48,954 nt of DNA from Flavobacterium sp. HTF (GTDB lineage: Bacteria > Bacteroidota > Bacteroidia > Flavobacteriales > Flavobacteriaceae). Both the position numbers and the translations under genes were made by a program. The notes beneath the pieces are model-generated. The model was not told where the DNA came from. It made no database searches and worked only from the letters and a program-made list of their open reading frames with translations. Positions 8,941 through 18,000 of the stretch are shown here, in pieces (positions within the stretch are counted from its first letter, which is position 1; the number at the start of each line of letters is the position of its first letter). Location of the stretch: assembly GCF_003105115.1 (NCBI RefSeq), contig NZ_QETH01000031.1, forward strand, positions 1-48,954. Reading direction: 5' to 3'.

Positions 8941-9778
8941 TTTCTTTAAGTAATTTTATTTGATTTTTTATTTCATTTACATCTTGAGCTTTTATCTCAA
9001 GAACATGAACATATTCTTTAAACTTTTTCATATAAGGTAAAAACCAATAATCTTCCTTTAGTACTAAATTATTGTCTATCGTTCCGTCATTATCGCTATG
9101 ATGAAATGCTTTTACAAAAGGTTCGATTTTTTCAAACTCTTCTTGTAGATTTATCTGGAGAGTTTTACAACTTACTTTTAGATGAGCTGTATCTAATAGC
9201 AAACCTAACCTTGGATTTTTAATATTATCAAAAAGCCAATCTATTTCTGAAAATTCGCAACAAAGCAGAGGGTTTGTTCCATCAAAGTTAAATGGTGCCA
9301 AAACATTATTTTCAATTAAGAAATCTACTTTGATTTTATCGGCAAATTCCAAAATTTCGTTTACCGAATCAAGAAATAATTGTTTATGAATTTTCTTATC
9401 GTAATTTTCTTTTATGGCAATTTTTCTGCCCAATTCATTTGGGTCCGGATCAATGCAAAATCCAGCATGAGCTGAGAAAAAAGGAGAATTACTTTTTTTA
9501 GATAAGCTTAATCCGTTTTTGCAGTGAGCAATAGATTTTGCTCTAATTTCATCATTACTACTTGCTAAATTTAAAACATACGGATCTTTTGGTGCAGGAA
9601 AATAATTATGCGGCATTCTGGTTAAAACCGATTCAGAATAAATCGATTCCATATCATCTCTATATGGCATTCCAGAACTAAACTCTAAGTTAAAATTATT
9701 TTCATAACAAACTTTTATAATATCTTCTACAGGTTTTCCTATAAAGGCTAAAGAACTGACATATATATTAGATTCCAT
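8930..9778 (-). CDS. Xylose-isomerase-like TIM-barrel enzyme
   Basis: This 282-residue protein belongs to the sugar phosphate isomerase/epimerase (AP endonuclease family 2, IolE/xylose-isomerase-like) fold. Candidate metal ligands are visible in order: SAHAGF, DFLIENNVLAPF, GLLLDTAHL, AFHHSDNDG and HVLEIKA. Members isomerise or epimerise sugars or act on related substrates, so the reaction here is unknown. It overlaps the aminotransferase and the GNAT genes by 11 bp each, which implies a shared pathway. It might supply a step normally done by the missing hydrolysing epimerase or act on the freed sugar, but that is inference. Confidence 0.78.
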   Translation of the reverse strand: MESNIYVSSLAFIGKPVEDIIKVCYENNFNLEFSSGMPYRDDMESIYSESVLTRMPHNYFPAPKDPYVLNLASSNDEIRAKSIAHCKNGLSLSKKSNSPFFSAHAGFCIDPDPNELGRKIAIKENYDKKIHKQLFLDSVNEILEFADKIKVDFLIENNVLAPFNFDGTNPLLCCEFSEIDWLFDNIKNPRLGLLLDTAHLKVSCKTLQINLQEEFEKIEPFVKAFHHSDNDGTIDNNLVLKEDYWFLPYMKKFKEYVHVLEIKAQDVNEIKNQIKLLKENGR

Positions 9779-10214
9779 TATCTTTTTTTCTTTTCATTAA
9801 AACAGCATAATTCTTCTCTAGCTTTTTAAATTCCCGAAAGCCATACTTTTCGTACAATCCAATAGCAACTAGATTATTTGTATCTACAGATAAACAAACT
9901 TCATTAATACTTTCTGTATCGGCATAATCAAGTAAATAGTTCATAATTAATTTACCTATGCCTTTCCCTTTGTTATTTTCTGAAACTGCTATACCCAACC
10001 AAACGACATCTCCTTCTTTATCTAAATGACCATACCCTATTGGCATATCATTATTTAAAACAACAATTGTCAATAAATGATTAGAAATCACCTCTAAAGG
10101 CCTGGTACTAAAATACCTAAAAGACTTAACTGAATCACCAATATTCTGAACAAATTGTTCTAAAATGCTGATGTTTTCAGTATTTATTCGCTTGATTATC
10201 ATATCATCTACCAT
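9768..10214 (-). CDS. GNAT N-acetyltransferase in the nonulosonate operon
   Basis: This 148-residue protein is a GNAT-fold acetyltransferase. The acetyl-CoA loop is seen in NNKGKGIGKLIMNYLL, preceded by the strand VVWLGIAVSE and followed by NEVCLSVDTNNLVAIGLYEKYGF. In nonulosonate pathways a small acetyltransferase (for example PseH or LegH) N-acetylates the 4-amino group made by the aminotransferase; the context here fits that role. The frame starts at ATG 10214, overlapping the neuB stop by 7 bp; an in-frame ATG at 10202 is an alternative start without overlap. Confidence 0.85.
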   Translation of the reverse strand: MVDDMIIKRINTENISILEQFVQNIGDSVKSFRYFSTRPLEVISNHLLTIVVLNNDMPIGYGHLDKEGDVVWLGIAVSENNKGKGIGKLIMNYLLDYADTESINEVCLSVDTNNLVAIGLYEKYGFREFKKLEKNYAVLMKRKKDNGI

Positions 10215-11233
10215 TCAATACAATTGTAGTCTAATGATTCATCTATAGTCATATCTTTAGTAACTTTTTTTCCAATTACTTCGTCTAACATATTTATAGG
10301 AATACCTTTTAGTGGTCTTTTAAAGCCAATATGCTTTTCTGTTATAACTGTTCCTTTTTCAATTGGTGTAACGATAACAAGGCCTCTTTTCATCCCTGCA
10401 CTGTTTTCAACCTCAATTTTAGAAGGTTTTTTTACTGTACTTCCAAGAGCTGCCTCAATATCTCTAATACCAGATACCATTGACTTAAATTCAACAGGTG
10501 TTAATGAACATGAATGATCAGGTCCTTCCATGTTTTTATCTAGTGTAAAATGTTTTTCTATAATTTCTGCACCTAAAGCAACTGCTGCAAAACAAGCAAA
10601 ATTATTTTCAACGTGATCTGAATATCCCACATTTACATTACATGCTGTTTTAATACTATTCATCGCTAAAATATTTGCATCTTCAATTTTAGAAGGGTAA
10701 TTCGTTGTACATTGAAGTACTACAATATTGTTATTACCTACACCTCTAATAGCTTCAACACCATTAAAAACATCTGCCATGGTTGCCATACCTGTAGAAA
10801 GCAAAATTCTTTTATTGGTTTTTGCCACGTATCTTAAAAAAGGTAGTTCTGTTAATTGTCCCGATGCGATTTTATAAGTATGTACATCTAGTTTTTCTAA
10901 AAAATCTAAATCTTCTTTATTGTATGGAGTTGATAAAAAATCAATTTCAAGTTCTTTACAATAATCAATAAGATCTTTATAAACGTCAAAGCCAAGTTCC
11001 AGTTTCTTTAACATGTCAAATTGACTTTCGTTTTTATCTGTTACCTCTAATTGATACTTAGCTTTAGGTGATGATTTTGTTACTATTTGCTCAGCTTTGA
11101 AAGTTTGAAACTTTACACAGTCTGCACCTGATTCTTTTGCTTCCTTTATCAGTTCTTTTGCAAGTTTAGGATCTCCGTTATGATTAACACCTACTTCTGC
11201 TATTATGTATACTTTATTATAAAGTTTATTCAT
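10208..11233 (-). CDS. neuB: Nonulosonic acid synthase (NeuB family)
   Basis: This 341-residue enzyme would condense a six-carbon mannose-type sugar with phosphoenolpyruvate to form a nine-carbon nonulosonic acid. The NeuB barrel is clear: IIAEVGVNHNGDPKLAKELI, DCVKFQTFKA, TYKIASGQLTELP, LLSTGMATM, and metal-binding His in GYSDHV (207) and EKHFTLDKNMEGPDH (228). A C-terminal SAF (antifreeze-like) domain covers about 283-341. The usual segment near CTTNYP reads SKIEDAN here. It is the first gene of the overlapping nonulosonate set and lies 64 bp after gmd. The true sugar substrate is uncertain, because no NeuC/LegG/PseG-type enzyme is present in the window. Confidence 0.92.
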   Translation of the reverse strand: MNKLYNKVYIIAEVGVNHNGDPKLAKELIKEAKESGADCVKFQTFKAEQIVTKSSPKAKYQLEVTDKNESQFDMLKKLELGFDVYKDLIDYCKELEIDFLSTPYNKEDLDFLEKLDVHTYKIASGQLTELPFLRYVAKTNKRILLSTGMATMADVFNGVEAIRGVGNNNIVVLQCTTNYPSKIEDANILAMNSIKTACNVNVGYSDHVENNFACFAAVALGAEIIEKHFTLDKNMEGPDHSCSLTPVEFKSMVSGIRDIEAALGSTVKKPSKIEVENSAGMKRGLVIVTPIEKGTVITEKHIGFKRPLKGIPINMLDEVIGKKVTKDMTIDESLDYNCIEW

Positions 11234-11297
11234 CTTTATTCTATATTAGATATTTATTAAAATCATTCAAAAAATGAACTTTATTATTAATCTGCAA

Positions 11298-12371
11298 TTA
11301 ATATAGTTTTAAATCACTTGCTACCATTTCTTTAACTAATCCAGCCAAATCATATTTAGGTTCCCAACCTAATTTAGTTTTTGATTTGGTAGGATCACCA
11401 ATTAGTAAGTCTACTTCTGTCGGACGATAATATTCAGGGTCAACACGAACCACAACTTTTCCTATTTCTAACTGATATAAAGGATTATTACAAGCGGCAA
11501 CTCTTGCAGTTTCGTTTTCATTCTCGCCTTCAAAAATTAATTCAATACCAACTTCTGCAAAAGCCATTATAACAAAATCTCGAATATATGTTGTAACACC
11601 GGTTGCAATTACATAATCTTCAGCGACATCCTGTTGTAAAATTCTCCACATAGCTTCTACATAATCTTTCGCATGTCCCCAGTCTCTTTGTGAATTTAGA
11701 TTTCCTAAATAAAGACAATCTTGTTTTCCTTTTGCAATCGCAGCGGTAGCCATCGTAATTTTACGAGTCACAAAAGTCTCTCCACGTCTTGGAGATTCAT
11801 GATTGAACAGAATTCCGTTACATGCATATAAATTGTAAGCTTCTCTATAATTTTTCGTAATCCAAAAACCATAAATCTTTGCTACACCATACGGAGAACG
11901 TGGATAGAATGGTGAGTTTTCATCATAAAAACCTTTCTCGTTTTTATTCTCTGCCAATCCACCATAAAGTTCTGAAGTAGATGCCTGATAAATTTTAGTC
12001 TTTTTTTCCAACCCTAAGATTCGAACTGCTTCAAGAATACGTAATGTTCCTATCCCATCAACGTTTGCAACATATTCAGGAGAATCAAATGAAACTTTAA
12101 CATGAGACATAGCTCCTAAGTTATAAATTTCATCAGGTTGAACTTCTTGAATTATTCTAATAATATTAGTTGAATCAGTCAGATCCCCATAATGCAGTTT
12201 AAAATTTACATGTGCTTCATGTTGATCTTGATAAATATGATCTATACGCTGTGTATTGAAAGAGGATGCTCGACGCTTTACGCCATGAACCATGTATCCT
12301 TTTTCTAATAATAATTCAGCTAAATACGATCCATCTTGACCTGTAATACCAGTTACCAGAGCTGTTTTCAT
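11298..12371 (-). CDS. gmd: GDP-mannose 4,6-dehydratase
   Basis: This 357-residue extended SDR enzyme converts GDP-D-mannose to GDP-4-keto-6-deoxy-D-mannose. It shows [19 protein letters not shown] (NADP-binding loop), [33 protein letters not shown] (the catalytic YxxxK) and [16 protein letters not shown]. Length and motifs match Gmd closely. It follows fcl in the same direction and precedes neuB. Its product can feed GDP-L-fucose synthesis through Fcl and, as inference, the PerA-like aminotransferase in the nonulosonate set. Its substrate is supplied by the ManC encoded upstream in the same locus. Confidence 0.97.
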   Translation of the reverse strand: MKTALVTGITGQDGSYLAELLLEKGYMVHGVKRRASSFNTQRIDHIYQDQHEAHVNFKLHYGDLTDSTNIIRIIQEVQPDEIYNLGAMSHVKVSFDSPEYVANVDGIGTLRILEAVRILGLEKKTKIYQASTSELYGGLAENKNEKGFYDENSPFYPRSPYGVAKIYGFWITKNYREAYNLYACNGILFNHESPRRGETFVTRKITMATAAIAKGKQDCLYLGNLNSQRDWGHAKDYVEAMWRILQQDVAEDYVIATGVTTYIRDFVIMAFAEVGIELIFEGENENETARVAACNNPLYQLEIGKVVVRVDPEYYRPTEVDLLIGDPTKSKTKLGWEPKYDLAGLVKEMVASDLKLY

Positions 12372-12435
12372 TTTTCTATTTTTTTATTAGGCTAATTCAA
12401 GAGTATTTAAAATGATTTTATACTCTATCGCATTA

Positions 12436-13386
12436 TTATAATTTAACTTCTTTATATTTCCCTTCGTTTTCTAAAAACCAATCATAAGTTTTTTGAATTC
12501 CTGTTTCCAAATTTACTCTATGTTTCCAACCCAGTTCATGCATTTTAGATACATCCATTAATTTTCTAGGTGTTCCATCTGGTTTTGTATCATCCCAGAT
12601 AATTTCACCTTTATGGCCTATTATTTGTTGGATAGTGTTCGCTAGCATTTTAATCGTTAAATCTTCTCCTGTACCAATATTATATAAATAATCTGGAAGT
12701 TTATTTTCTAAGGCAAAAACAACAGCTTCAGCCATATCATCCACAAACAGAAACTCTCTCATTGGACTTCCACTACCCCAAAGACTTACAGAGCTATTAT
12801 TATTTAGCTTTGCTTCATGAAATTTTCTTATCATTGCTGGAAGTACATGTGATGATTTTAAATCAAAATTATCATGGGTTCCATACAAATTAGTAGGCAT
12901 TAAACTAACATAATCTTTATCAAATTGCTTGCGGATAGCCTGACAAGTTTTGACTCCTGTAATTTTAGCTATTGCATACCATTCATTTGTTGGCTCTAAT
13001 GTATCAGTTAAAAGATATTCTTCTTTAAGAGGTTGTGGTGCTAATTTTGGATATATACATGAGCTTCCGAGAAAAATAAATTTTTCCACATCAGATTTTA
13101 ATGCTGTATCTATCAAATTATTTTGTATTTGCATATTTTCCATGATAAATTGATATGGAAAATCATTATTAGCTAAAATGCCTCCAACTCTTGCTGCCGC
13201 ATCGATAACTACATCGGGTTTATGATGCTCAAAAAAATCTTTAACATTATTCTGATCTCTAAGATCTAGATCTTTACTAGAGACACCAATCAGATTAGTA
13301 TATCCTTTTAATGATAAAGCTCTCCAAATTGCACTACCCACCATTCCGTTATGTCCAGCAATATATATTTTTTTTTCTTTATTCAT
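12436..13386 (-). CDS. fcl: GDP-L-fucose synthase
   Basis: This 316-residue SDR epimerase/reductase converts GDP-4-keto-6-deoxy-D-mannose to GDP-L-fucose. The start YIAGHNGMVGSAIWRAL, the segment FLGSSCIYP and the active site WYAIAKITGVK (YxxxK) are diagnostic, as are MPTNLYGTHDNFD and the LFVDDMAEA segment. It lies 64 bp before gmd and 40 bp after the Wzz-type gene, in a continuous run. It indicates that L-fucose, or a related 6-deoxy sugar, is part of the polymer. Confidence 0.96.
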   Translation of the reverse strand: MNKEKKIYIAGHNGMVGSAIWRALSLKGYTNLIGVSSKDLDLRDQNNVKDFFEHHKPDVVIDAAARVGGILANNDFPYQFIMENMQIQNNLIDTALKSDVEKFIFLGSSCIYPKLAPQPLKEEYLLTDTLEPTNEWYAIAKITGVKTCQAIRKQFDKDYVSLMPTNLYGTHDNFDLKSSHVLPAMIRKFHEAKLNNNSSVSLWGSGSPMREFLFVDDMAEAVVFALENKLPDYLYNIGTGEDLTIKMLANTIQQIIGHKGEIIWDDTKPDGTPRKLMDVSKMHELGWKHRVNLETGIQKTYDWFLENEGKYKEVKL

Positions 13387-13426
13387 TATTGTTTTATTAT
13401 AATTAAATATTTGGCTCTTGAATAAT

Positions 13427-14485
13427 TTAAGATAGTAATCTCTTTACAATTAAATATAGAAAAGTAAAAAAAACCATTGCGCAACCTGAAAGAAACATCA
13501 CAATTATTTTATTTGCCTTATCATTAGGCAAAGGTAAAATAGGTCTATCTATTACCTGAATTAAAGGAGTATCTTTACGTAATGCAATTTTGGCAAGTTC
13601 TGTTTGTTGCACTAATGCTGTTAAAATAGCAGCATTAGCCTGAACATCTACCTGTTTTCTAGAGGAAGGTGTTCTTTTAACATTCATTGCCGGATTCAAA
13701 TTAAATGTATTATCATCAGCAATCGCTACACCAGTAATAGCACTATTTAAAGCGGTCCGAACAGAATCCGATTGGCGTTTTAAAATATCCATATTGATTT
13801 GTGATTTTTTACTTTTTGTAGCTATATAAAACTTAGAAACTTCTTTTGCTAGGTTTTCACAAAACAATTTAGAGAAAAGTTCATTTTTTGAAATTACATC
13901 AATACTTATAATTGATACTTTTTTATCTTTTTGATAAACGTCTAAAACATTATTTGAAAGATCTCTATAAATAACTCCCAGAATACTATCCTCTTCTCTT
14001 GTATGATAGTCCTTTTTTAATCCAGAAAAAAAATCAATTTTCTTCAATCTTGGATTATCTTTCCATTTTTTTTTCCAGCCTTTATCCTCGATATAAAATT
14101 CAGCCAAATTTGTTTGCTTTTTTTCCATATCAATTGGAGCTAAAAGAGCTTTTTCTACCATAGCTCTAGATTTGAAAAGTTCCACAATATTAGATCCCAT
14201 GAAAATTCCGCCACCAGAACCTCCTATATCTAATCCAAATTGGCTAGCCAAACCTAATGCCCCGCCTAATCCTCCTGAATTACCATCATCTTCAAGAGCA
14301 AAAGATAAAGTTGCTATATATTTAGTTTTTTTTGATAATGTGTATGCTAATCCTAAAAGGGCTCCAATAAATCCGGCTAATATAATCAGCTTCCATTTGG
14401 TTAGAAAATATCTGTACCATTCTTTGCATTTTTCAATCAGTCCTGTTAAAGATATTTCAGCATCTTCTTTATAATTTTCCTGCAT
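13427..14485 (-). CDS. Wzz/GumC-type chain-length (co-polymerase) protein without kinase domain
   Basis: This 352-residue inner-membrane protein has the polysaccharide co-polymerase layout: a cytosolic N-terminus, a first membrane helix (about residues 34-50, KLIILAGFIGALLGLAY), a long periplasmic part and a second helix near 328-348. The proline-rich approach to the second helix (VIDRPILPLPNDKANK) is typical. There is no C-terminal ATPase/kinase. A Gly-rich stretch lies near residues 88-112. It starts 10 bp after the stop of the large SLBB export gene, so the two probably work as a pair setting chain length and export. Confidence 0.88.
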   Translation of the reverse strand: MQENYKEDAEISLTGLIEKCKEWYRYFLTKWKLIILAGFIGALLGLAYTLSKKTKYIATLSFALEDDGNSGGLGGALGLASQFGLDIGGSGGGIFMGSNIVELFKSRAMVEKALLAPIDMEKKQTNLAEFYIEDKGWKKKWKDNPRLKKIDFFSGLKKDYHTREEDSILGVIYRDLSNNVLDVYQKDKKVSIISIDVISKNELFSKLFCENLAKEVSKFYIATKSKKSQINMDILKRQSDSVRTALNSAITGVAIADDNTFNLNPAMNVKRTPSSRKQVDVQANAAILTALVQQTELAKIALRKDTPLIQVIDRPILPLPNDKANKIIVMFLSGCAMVFFTFLYLIVKRLLS

Positions 14486-14495
14486 AAAATTAAAT

Positions 14496-16907
14496 TTATT
14501 TAAAAGCTGTTATGATTAGCAATGCCAAACTTGTCAAAACACTTCCGATACCAACCCATTCACCGGTAGTTAAATTTTTAGTCTCCGGTTTTTCAGGAAC
14601 AACGATTTGTGAATCAGCTTCTACACGTGGATAGCTCCTAAAAAATAAAAATGATTTAGTAACATCAGCTTTTCCATTTGGGTATATGATATACGATTTC
14701 TTTTTCCAACCTTTATTGTCAACTCCTCCAACGGCGTTTATGTAGTATTTGAAGTTTTTCCCTCTCCTATATGGAATTTCTGAAGTTAACAAAACGTTCC
14801 CAGTAACTTTTACACCTTCGTTGTATACTGCTACTTCAATTTCATCACCTGGAAACAATGTTACATTAGAGTAATGATTTTTATCCTTAATGATTTTTTC
14901 CCAATTAATAGGAATTGTAGAGAATTTTATTTCTTTTTTAAGTTTTTCAGCCAAACTATCTTTATTAGACAAATTTAAATCTATGCTTTCAATTTTATCT
15001 ATTTCTTCCTGTTTGATAGGCCTTTTAATTTTCATACCCTCAATATTTGCAATTGAGGTTAGACCACCTGCTCTCATTACAATATTATATACATTTTCTT
15101 TTTTGTTTGCTAAAACATATTTCCCAGGATAAGTAACTGCTCCTGATATTTTAACCATTTCAGGCTTTTCGTAAACAGCTATTCGTCGGATATTAATAAC
15201 GTCAAATGGTTGCAAAATAAAATTTTTAACCTGTTCATTATTATCAGTAGTAATTTCAAGTTGTAATAACTCAATACGTTTAGGATCTCCATCTTTTATT
15301 TCATCAGATTTAAACATTCTTGCTATTTCAACTCTTTTTGATGCCGATCCAGTTAAACCCCCAACTTGTACAATTAAATCATTTAAAGTTATATTTTCAA
15401 AATAATCATAAGTTCCTGGATTTTTTACTTCACCATCTATCGTTATTTTATACTCTTCTCTGAAATCAAGAATAGAATAAACGGTAAGAATATCTTCTCT
15501 TTTTAATTCTATATCTGCATTTACATCTTCTGATAATGCTGCACTTAAATCAACATTTACAATTTCAGTTGTTAAATCAGATTTCAATCTTATAACTCTG
15601 GCTCTTTTAACATATGCATCTTCTTTAAGTCCCTCAGCCCTGGCAATAAAGTCAGATATTTTCATTCCTTCAATAAAAGAATAATAACCCGGTCTAAAAA
15701 CAGCCCCTTCAATTTTAATTCTATTTTCATAGCGACTTAAGATTCGTGTCACTGTAAAAACATCTCCTGACTTAGGGATATAACTATTAAAATCATTTTC
15801 ATTTATATCATGAACTTTATATTCCTTATTCGTTTTTTGCTCAACATTTACAGATCCTGTATAAGCAAATTCATTAAAACCGGAAGCAAAGTTTAATAAA
15901 TCAGAAAAAGTCTCTCCATTTTTTATCTCAAAAATACCTGGACGTTTTACTTCTCCATTAATAGTTACTCTTTGACTATATGCAGGAATTCGTATAACAT
16001 CATTATCTTTTAGACTAACATTGTCAGACTGATCTCCTTTTACTAAAAATCTATAAATATCTATGTTTTTAAAAACTTTATTATTCCTAATTAATTCAAT
16101 ATTTCTATAACTCCCATTTTTACCAGGGCCACCTGCTAAGTGCAAAGCATTATAAACTGTAGCCAATGATGAAATTGAATAATTACCTGGCTGCTTACCG
16201 CCAACAACTGTTATTTTTATAGTACGTATTTGATCTAAACTGACACTAACTTGTGATTGTCCTGATCGAACAGTACTGTAAACTTTTGCAATAGCAGCTT
16301 TGATTTTTTGTGTCGCAGCTTCAACAGTTATTCCTGAAACTGAAATTTGCCCAACATATTGAATTGTAATTTTTCCTTCAGCTGTTACAGATGCACGAGT
16401 ATTAAACTCTTGAACGCCATATATATTAATTTGTAATATATCTCCCGGTCCTAATATATAATTCATTGGAGTCGCCAATTTTAAATCTGGCTCAAAATTC
16501 AAATTAGGATTATCAAATAATTCTGATCCAAAAATTAATGCATTTGCAGAATCTTTGACTTTATTATTTGTAATTACATCTTGGGTTCTCCCAAATTGAG
16601 AATTATTTTTATTTGAGTTAGATTGAGAATTATTATTTTCGGATGTATTCGATAAATTATTTAATCTGACTCTCAATTTATTAAACTCATCTTGGCTCAT
16701 TCCTTTAGATATAGCAACAGGTTCAGCTTGATCTACACTCATGTTATTATTATGCAATTGTGTACTGATTCTAGAGATATCATCATCTGACAAGTTATCT
16801 ACTTTTACAGTACTTAAATCTTTCGATTTAAGTATATCCTGAGCATTAATCCTAAAGGATCCTAAGAAAATAAAAAGAATAGTGAGAACGTAAATTATTT
16901 TTTTCAT
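14496..16907 (-). CDS. Large multi-SLBB polysaccharide export protein
   Basis: This 803-residue protein has a Sec signal (about residues 1-22, ending INAQD), a low-complexity Asn/Ser/Gln stretch (about 90-110), a Poly_export domain (MNYILGPGDILQINIYG and following) and about six SLBB units. The SLBB units are marked by VVGGKQPGNYS, INGEVKRPGIF, IEGAVFRPGYY, IDGEVKNPGTY, ISGAVTYPGKY and VTGNVLL. A hydrophobic helix closes the protein (VGIGSVLTSLALLIITAF). It is far longer than classical Wza and probably spans periplasm and outer membrane with the Wzz-type partner encoded 10 bp downstream. It is the second export protein in the locus. Confidence 0.9.
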   Translation of the reverse strand: MKKIIYVLTILFIFLGSFRINAQDILKSKDLSTVKVDNLSDDDISRISTQLHNNNMSVDQAEPVAISKGMSQDEFNKLRVRLNNLSNTSENNNSQSNSNKNNSQFGRTQDVITNNKVKDSANALIFGSELFDNPNLNFEPDLKLATPMNYILGPGDILQINIYGVQEFNTRASVTAEGKITIQYVGQISVSGITVEAATQKIKAAIAKVYSTVRSGQSQVSVSLDQIRTIKITVVGGKQPGNYSISSLATVYNALHLAGGPGKNGSYRNIELIRNNKVFKNIDIYRFLVKGDQSDNVSLKDNDVIRIPAYSQRVTINGEVKRPGIFEIKNGETFSDLLNFASGFNEFAYTGSVNVEQKTNKEYKVHDINENDFNSYIPKSGDVFTVTRILSRYENRIKIEGAVFRPGYYSFIEGMKISDFIARAEGLKEDAYVKRARVIRLKSDLTTEIVNVDLSAALSEDVNADIELKREDILTVYSILDFREEYKITIDGEVKNPGTYDYFENITLNDLIVQVGGLTGSASKRVEIARMFKSDEIKDGDPKRIELLQLEITTDNNEQVKNFILQPFDVINIRRIAVYEKPEMVKISGAVTYPGKYVLANKKENVYNIVMRAGGLTSIANIEGMKIKRPIKQEEIDKIESIDLNLSNKDSLAEKLKKEIKFSTIPINWEKIIKDKNHYSNVTLFPGDEIEVAVYNEGVKVTGNVLLTSEIPYRRGKNFKYYINAVGGVDNKGWKKKSYIIYPNGKADVTKSFLFFRSYPRVEADSQIVVPEKPETKNLTTGEWVGIGSVLTSLALLIITAFK

Positions 16908-16926
16908 ATGTAATATTTTTTTTTAT

Positions 16927-16934
16927 CAAATTTA
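16927..16934 (-). promoter_or_regulatory. Possible -7 box upstream of large SLBB gene
   Basis: On the minus strand the bases read TAAATTTG, matching the Bacteroidetes TAnnTTTG element, 20 bp before the SLBB gene start. The expected upstream TTG at about 20 bp spacing is not exact and would fall at the end of rfbB. It may be a weak internal promoter or chance in AT-rich DNA. Confidence 0.3.
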
Positions 16935-16950
16935 GATTTAAATAAAAAAT

Positions 16951-17997
16951 TTATGAATATTGTTTTTTGTAGTAATCCATATATGAGCCTGATGTCACGT
17001 TTCTTAACCAATCATCATTACTAAGATACCAATCAATTGTTTTTTCTAATCCTTCTTCAAAAGTTACAGATGGTTTCCATCCTAATTCTCTATTTATTTT
17101 TGAAGCATCTATTGCATAACGTAAATCATGGCCAGGTCTATCTTTTACATAAGTAATCAATTGTTCAGAAGTCCCTTTAATTCTTTTTAATTTTTGATCC
17201 ATAATTTGGCATAACAATTTTACCAAATCTATATTTTTCCATTCATTGAATCCTCCTATATTGTAGGTTTCATGATTTTTGCCTTCATGGAAAACTAAGT
17301 CTATTGCAGCAGCATGATCTTCTACAAATAGCCAATCACGTGTATAATTTCCATCACCGTATACTGGTAAAGGTTTGTTATTTATAATATTGTTTATAAA
17401 AAGCGGAATCAATTTCTCAGGAAAATGATATGATCCATAATTATTTGAACAGTTTGTTAAAACATATGGAAGCCCATAAGTTTCTCCGTACGCTCTTACA
17501 AAATGGTCAGAGCTTGCTTTTGAAGCAGAATAAGGAGAATTTGGATCATATGGTGTTGACTCAGTAAATAATCCTTCAGTTCCCAGGGAACCATAAACTT
17601 CATCAGTACTTATGTGATAAAATCGTTTATCTTCAAAATTATCTTTCCATTGACTTTTAGAAGCATTCAATAAATTCATTGTTCCGATTACATTTGTTTT
17701 CACAAATGCTAATGGATCTTCAATTGAGCGGTCTACATGAGATTCTGCGGCCAGGTGCAAAACTCCATCAAAATTATGAAGTGAAAAAAGCTCATTTATA
17801 AAATTTTCATCAACAATATTCCCTTTTATAAAATTATAATTAGGTCGATTTTCAACATCCTTAATATTTTCTAAGTTTCCAGCGTAAGTTAAAGCATCTA
17901 AGTTATAGATTTGATATTCCGGGTATTTATTGACAAAACGTCTTACTACATGTGACCCGATAAAACCGGCACCTCCAGTTATAAGAATTTTTTTCAT
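16951..17997 (-). CDS. rfbB: dTDP-glucose 4,6-dehydratase
   Basis: This 348-residue SDR enzyme converts dTDP-glucose to dTDP-4-keto-6-deoxyglucose. It shows ITGGAGFIGSHVVRRFV, AAESHVDRSIEDP, HISTDEVYGSLG, SPYSASKASSDH (YxxxK) and NCSNNYGSYHFPEKLIP, all RfbB hallmarks. Length is normal. The gene begins 3 bp after the manC stop. No rfbA, rfbC or rfbD is present in the window, so dTDP-glucose and later steps must come from elsewhere in the genome. Confidence 0.96.
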   Translation of the reverse strand: MKKILITGGAGFIGSHVVRRFVNKYPEYQIYNLDALTYAGNLENIKDVENRPNYNFIKGNIVDENFINELFSLHNFDGVLHLAAESHVDRSIEDPLAFVKTNVIGTMNLLNASKSQWKDNFEDKRFYHISTDEVYGSLGTEGLFTESTPYDPNSPYSASKASSDHFVRAYGETYGLPYVLTNCSNNYGSYHFPEKLIPLFINNIINNKPLPVYGDGNYTRDWLFVEDHAAAIDLVFHEGKNHETYNIGGFNEWKNIDLVKLLCQIMDQKLKRIKGTSEQLITYVKDRPGHDLRYAIDASKINRELGWKPSVTFEEGLEKTIDWYLSNDDWLRNVTSGSYMDYYKKQYS

Positions 17998-18000
17998 TTT

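Noticed and set aside
14172..14474. Plus-strand frame of 100 codons opposite the Wzz-type gene
   Set aside because: Its Pro/Ser-rich product reflects the Gly-rich stretch on the coding strand; it is a shadow frame.
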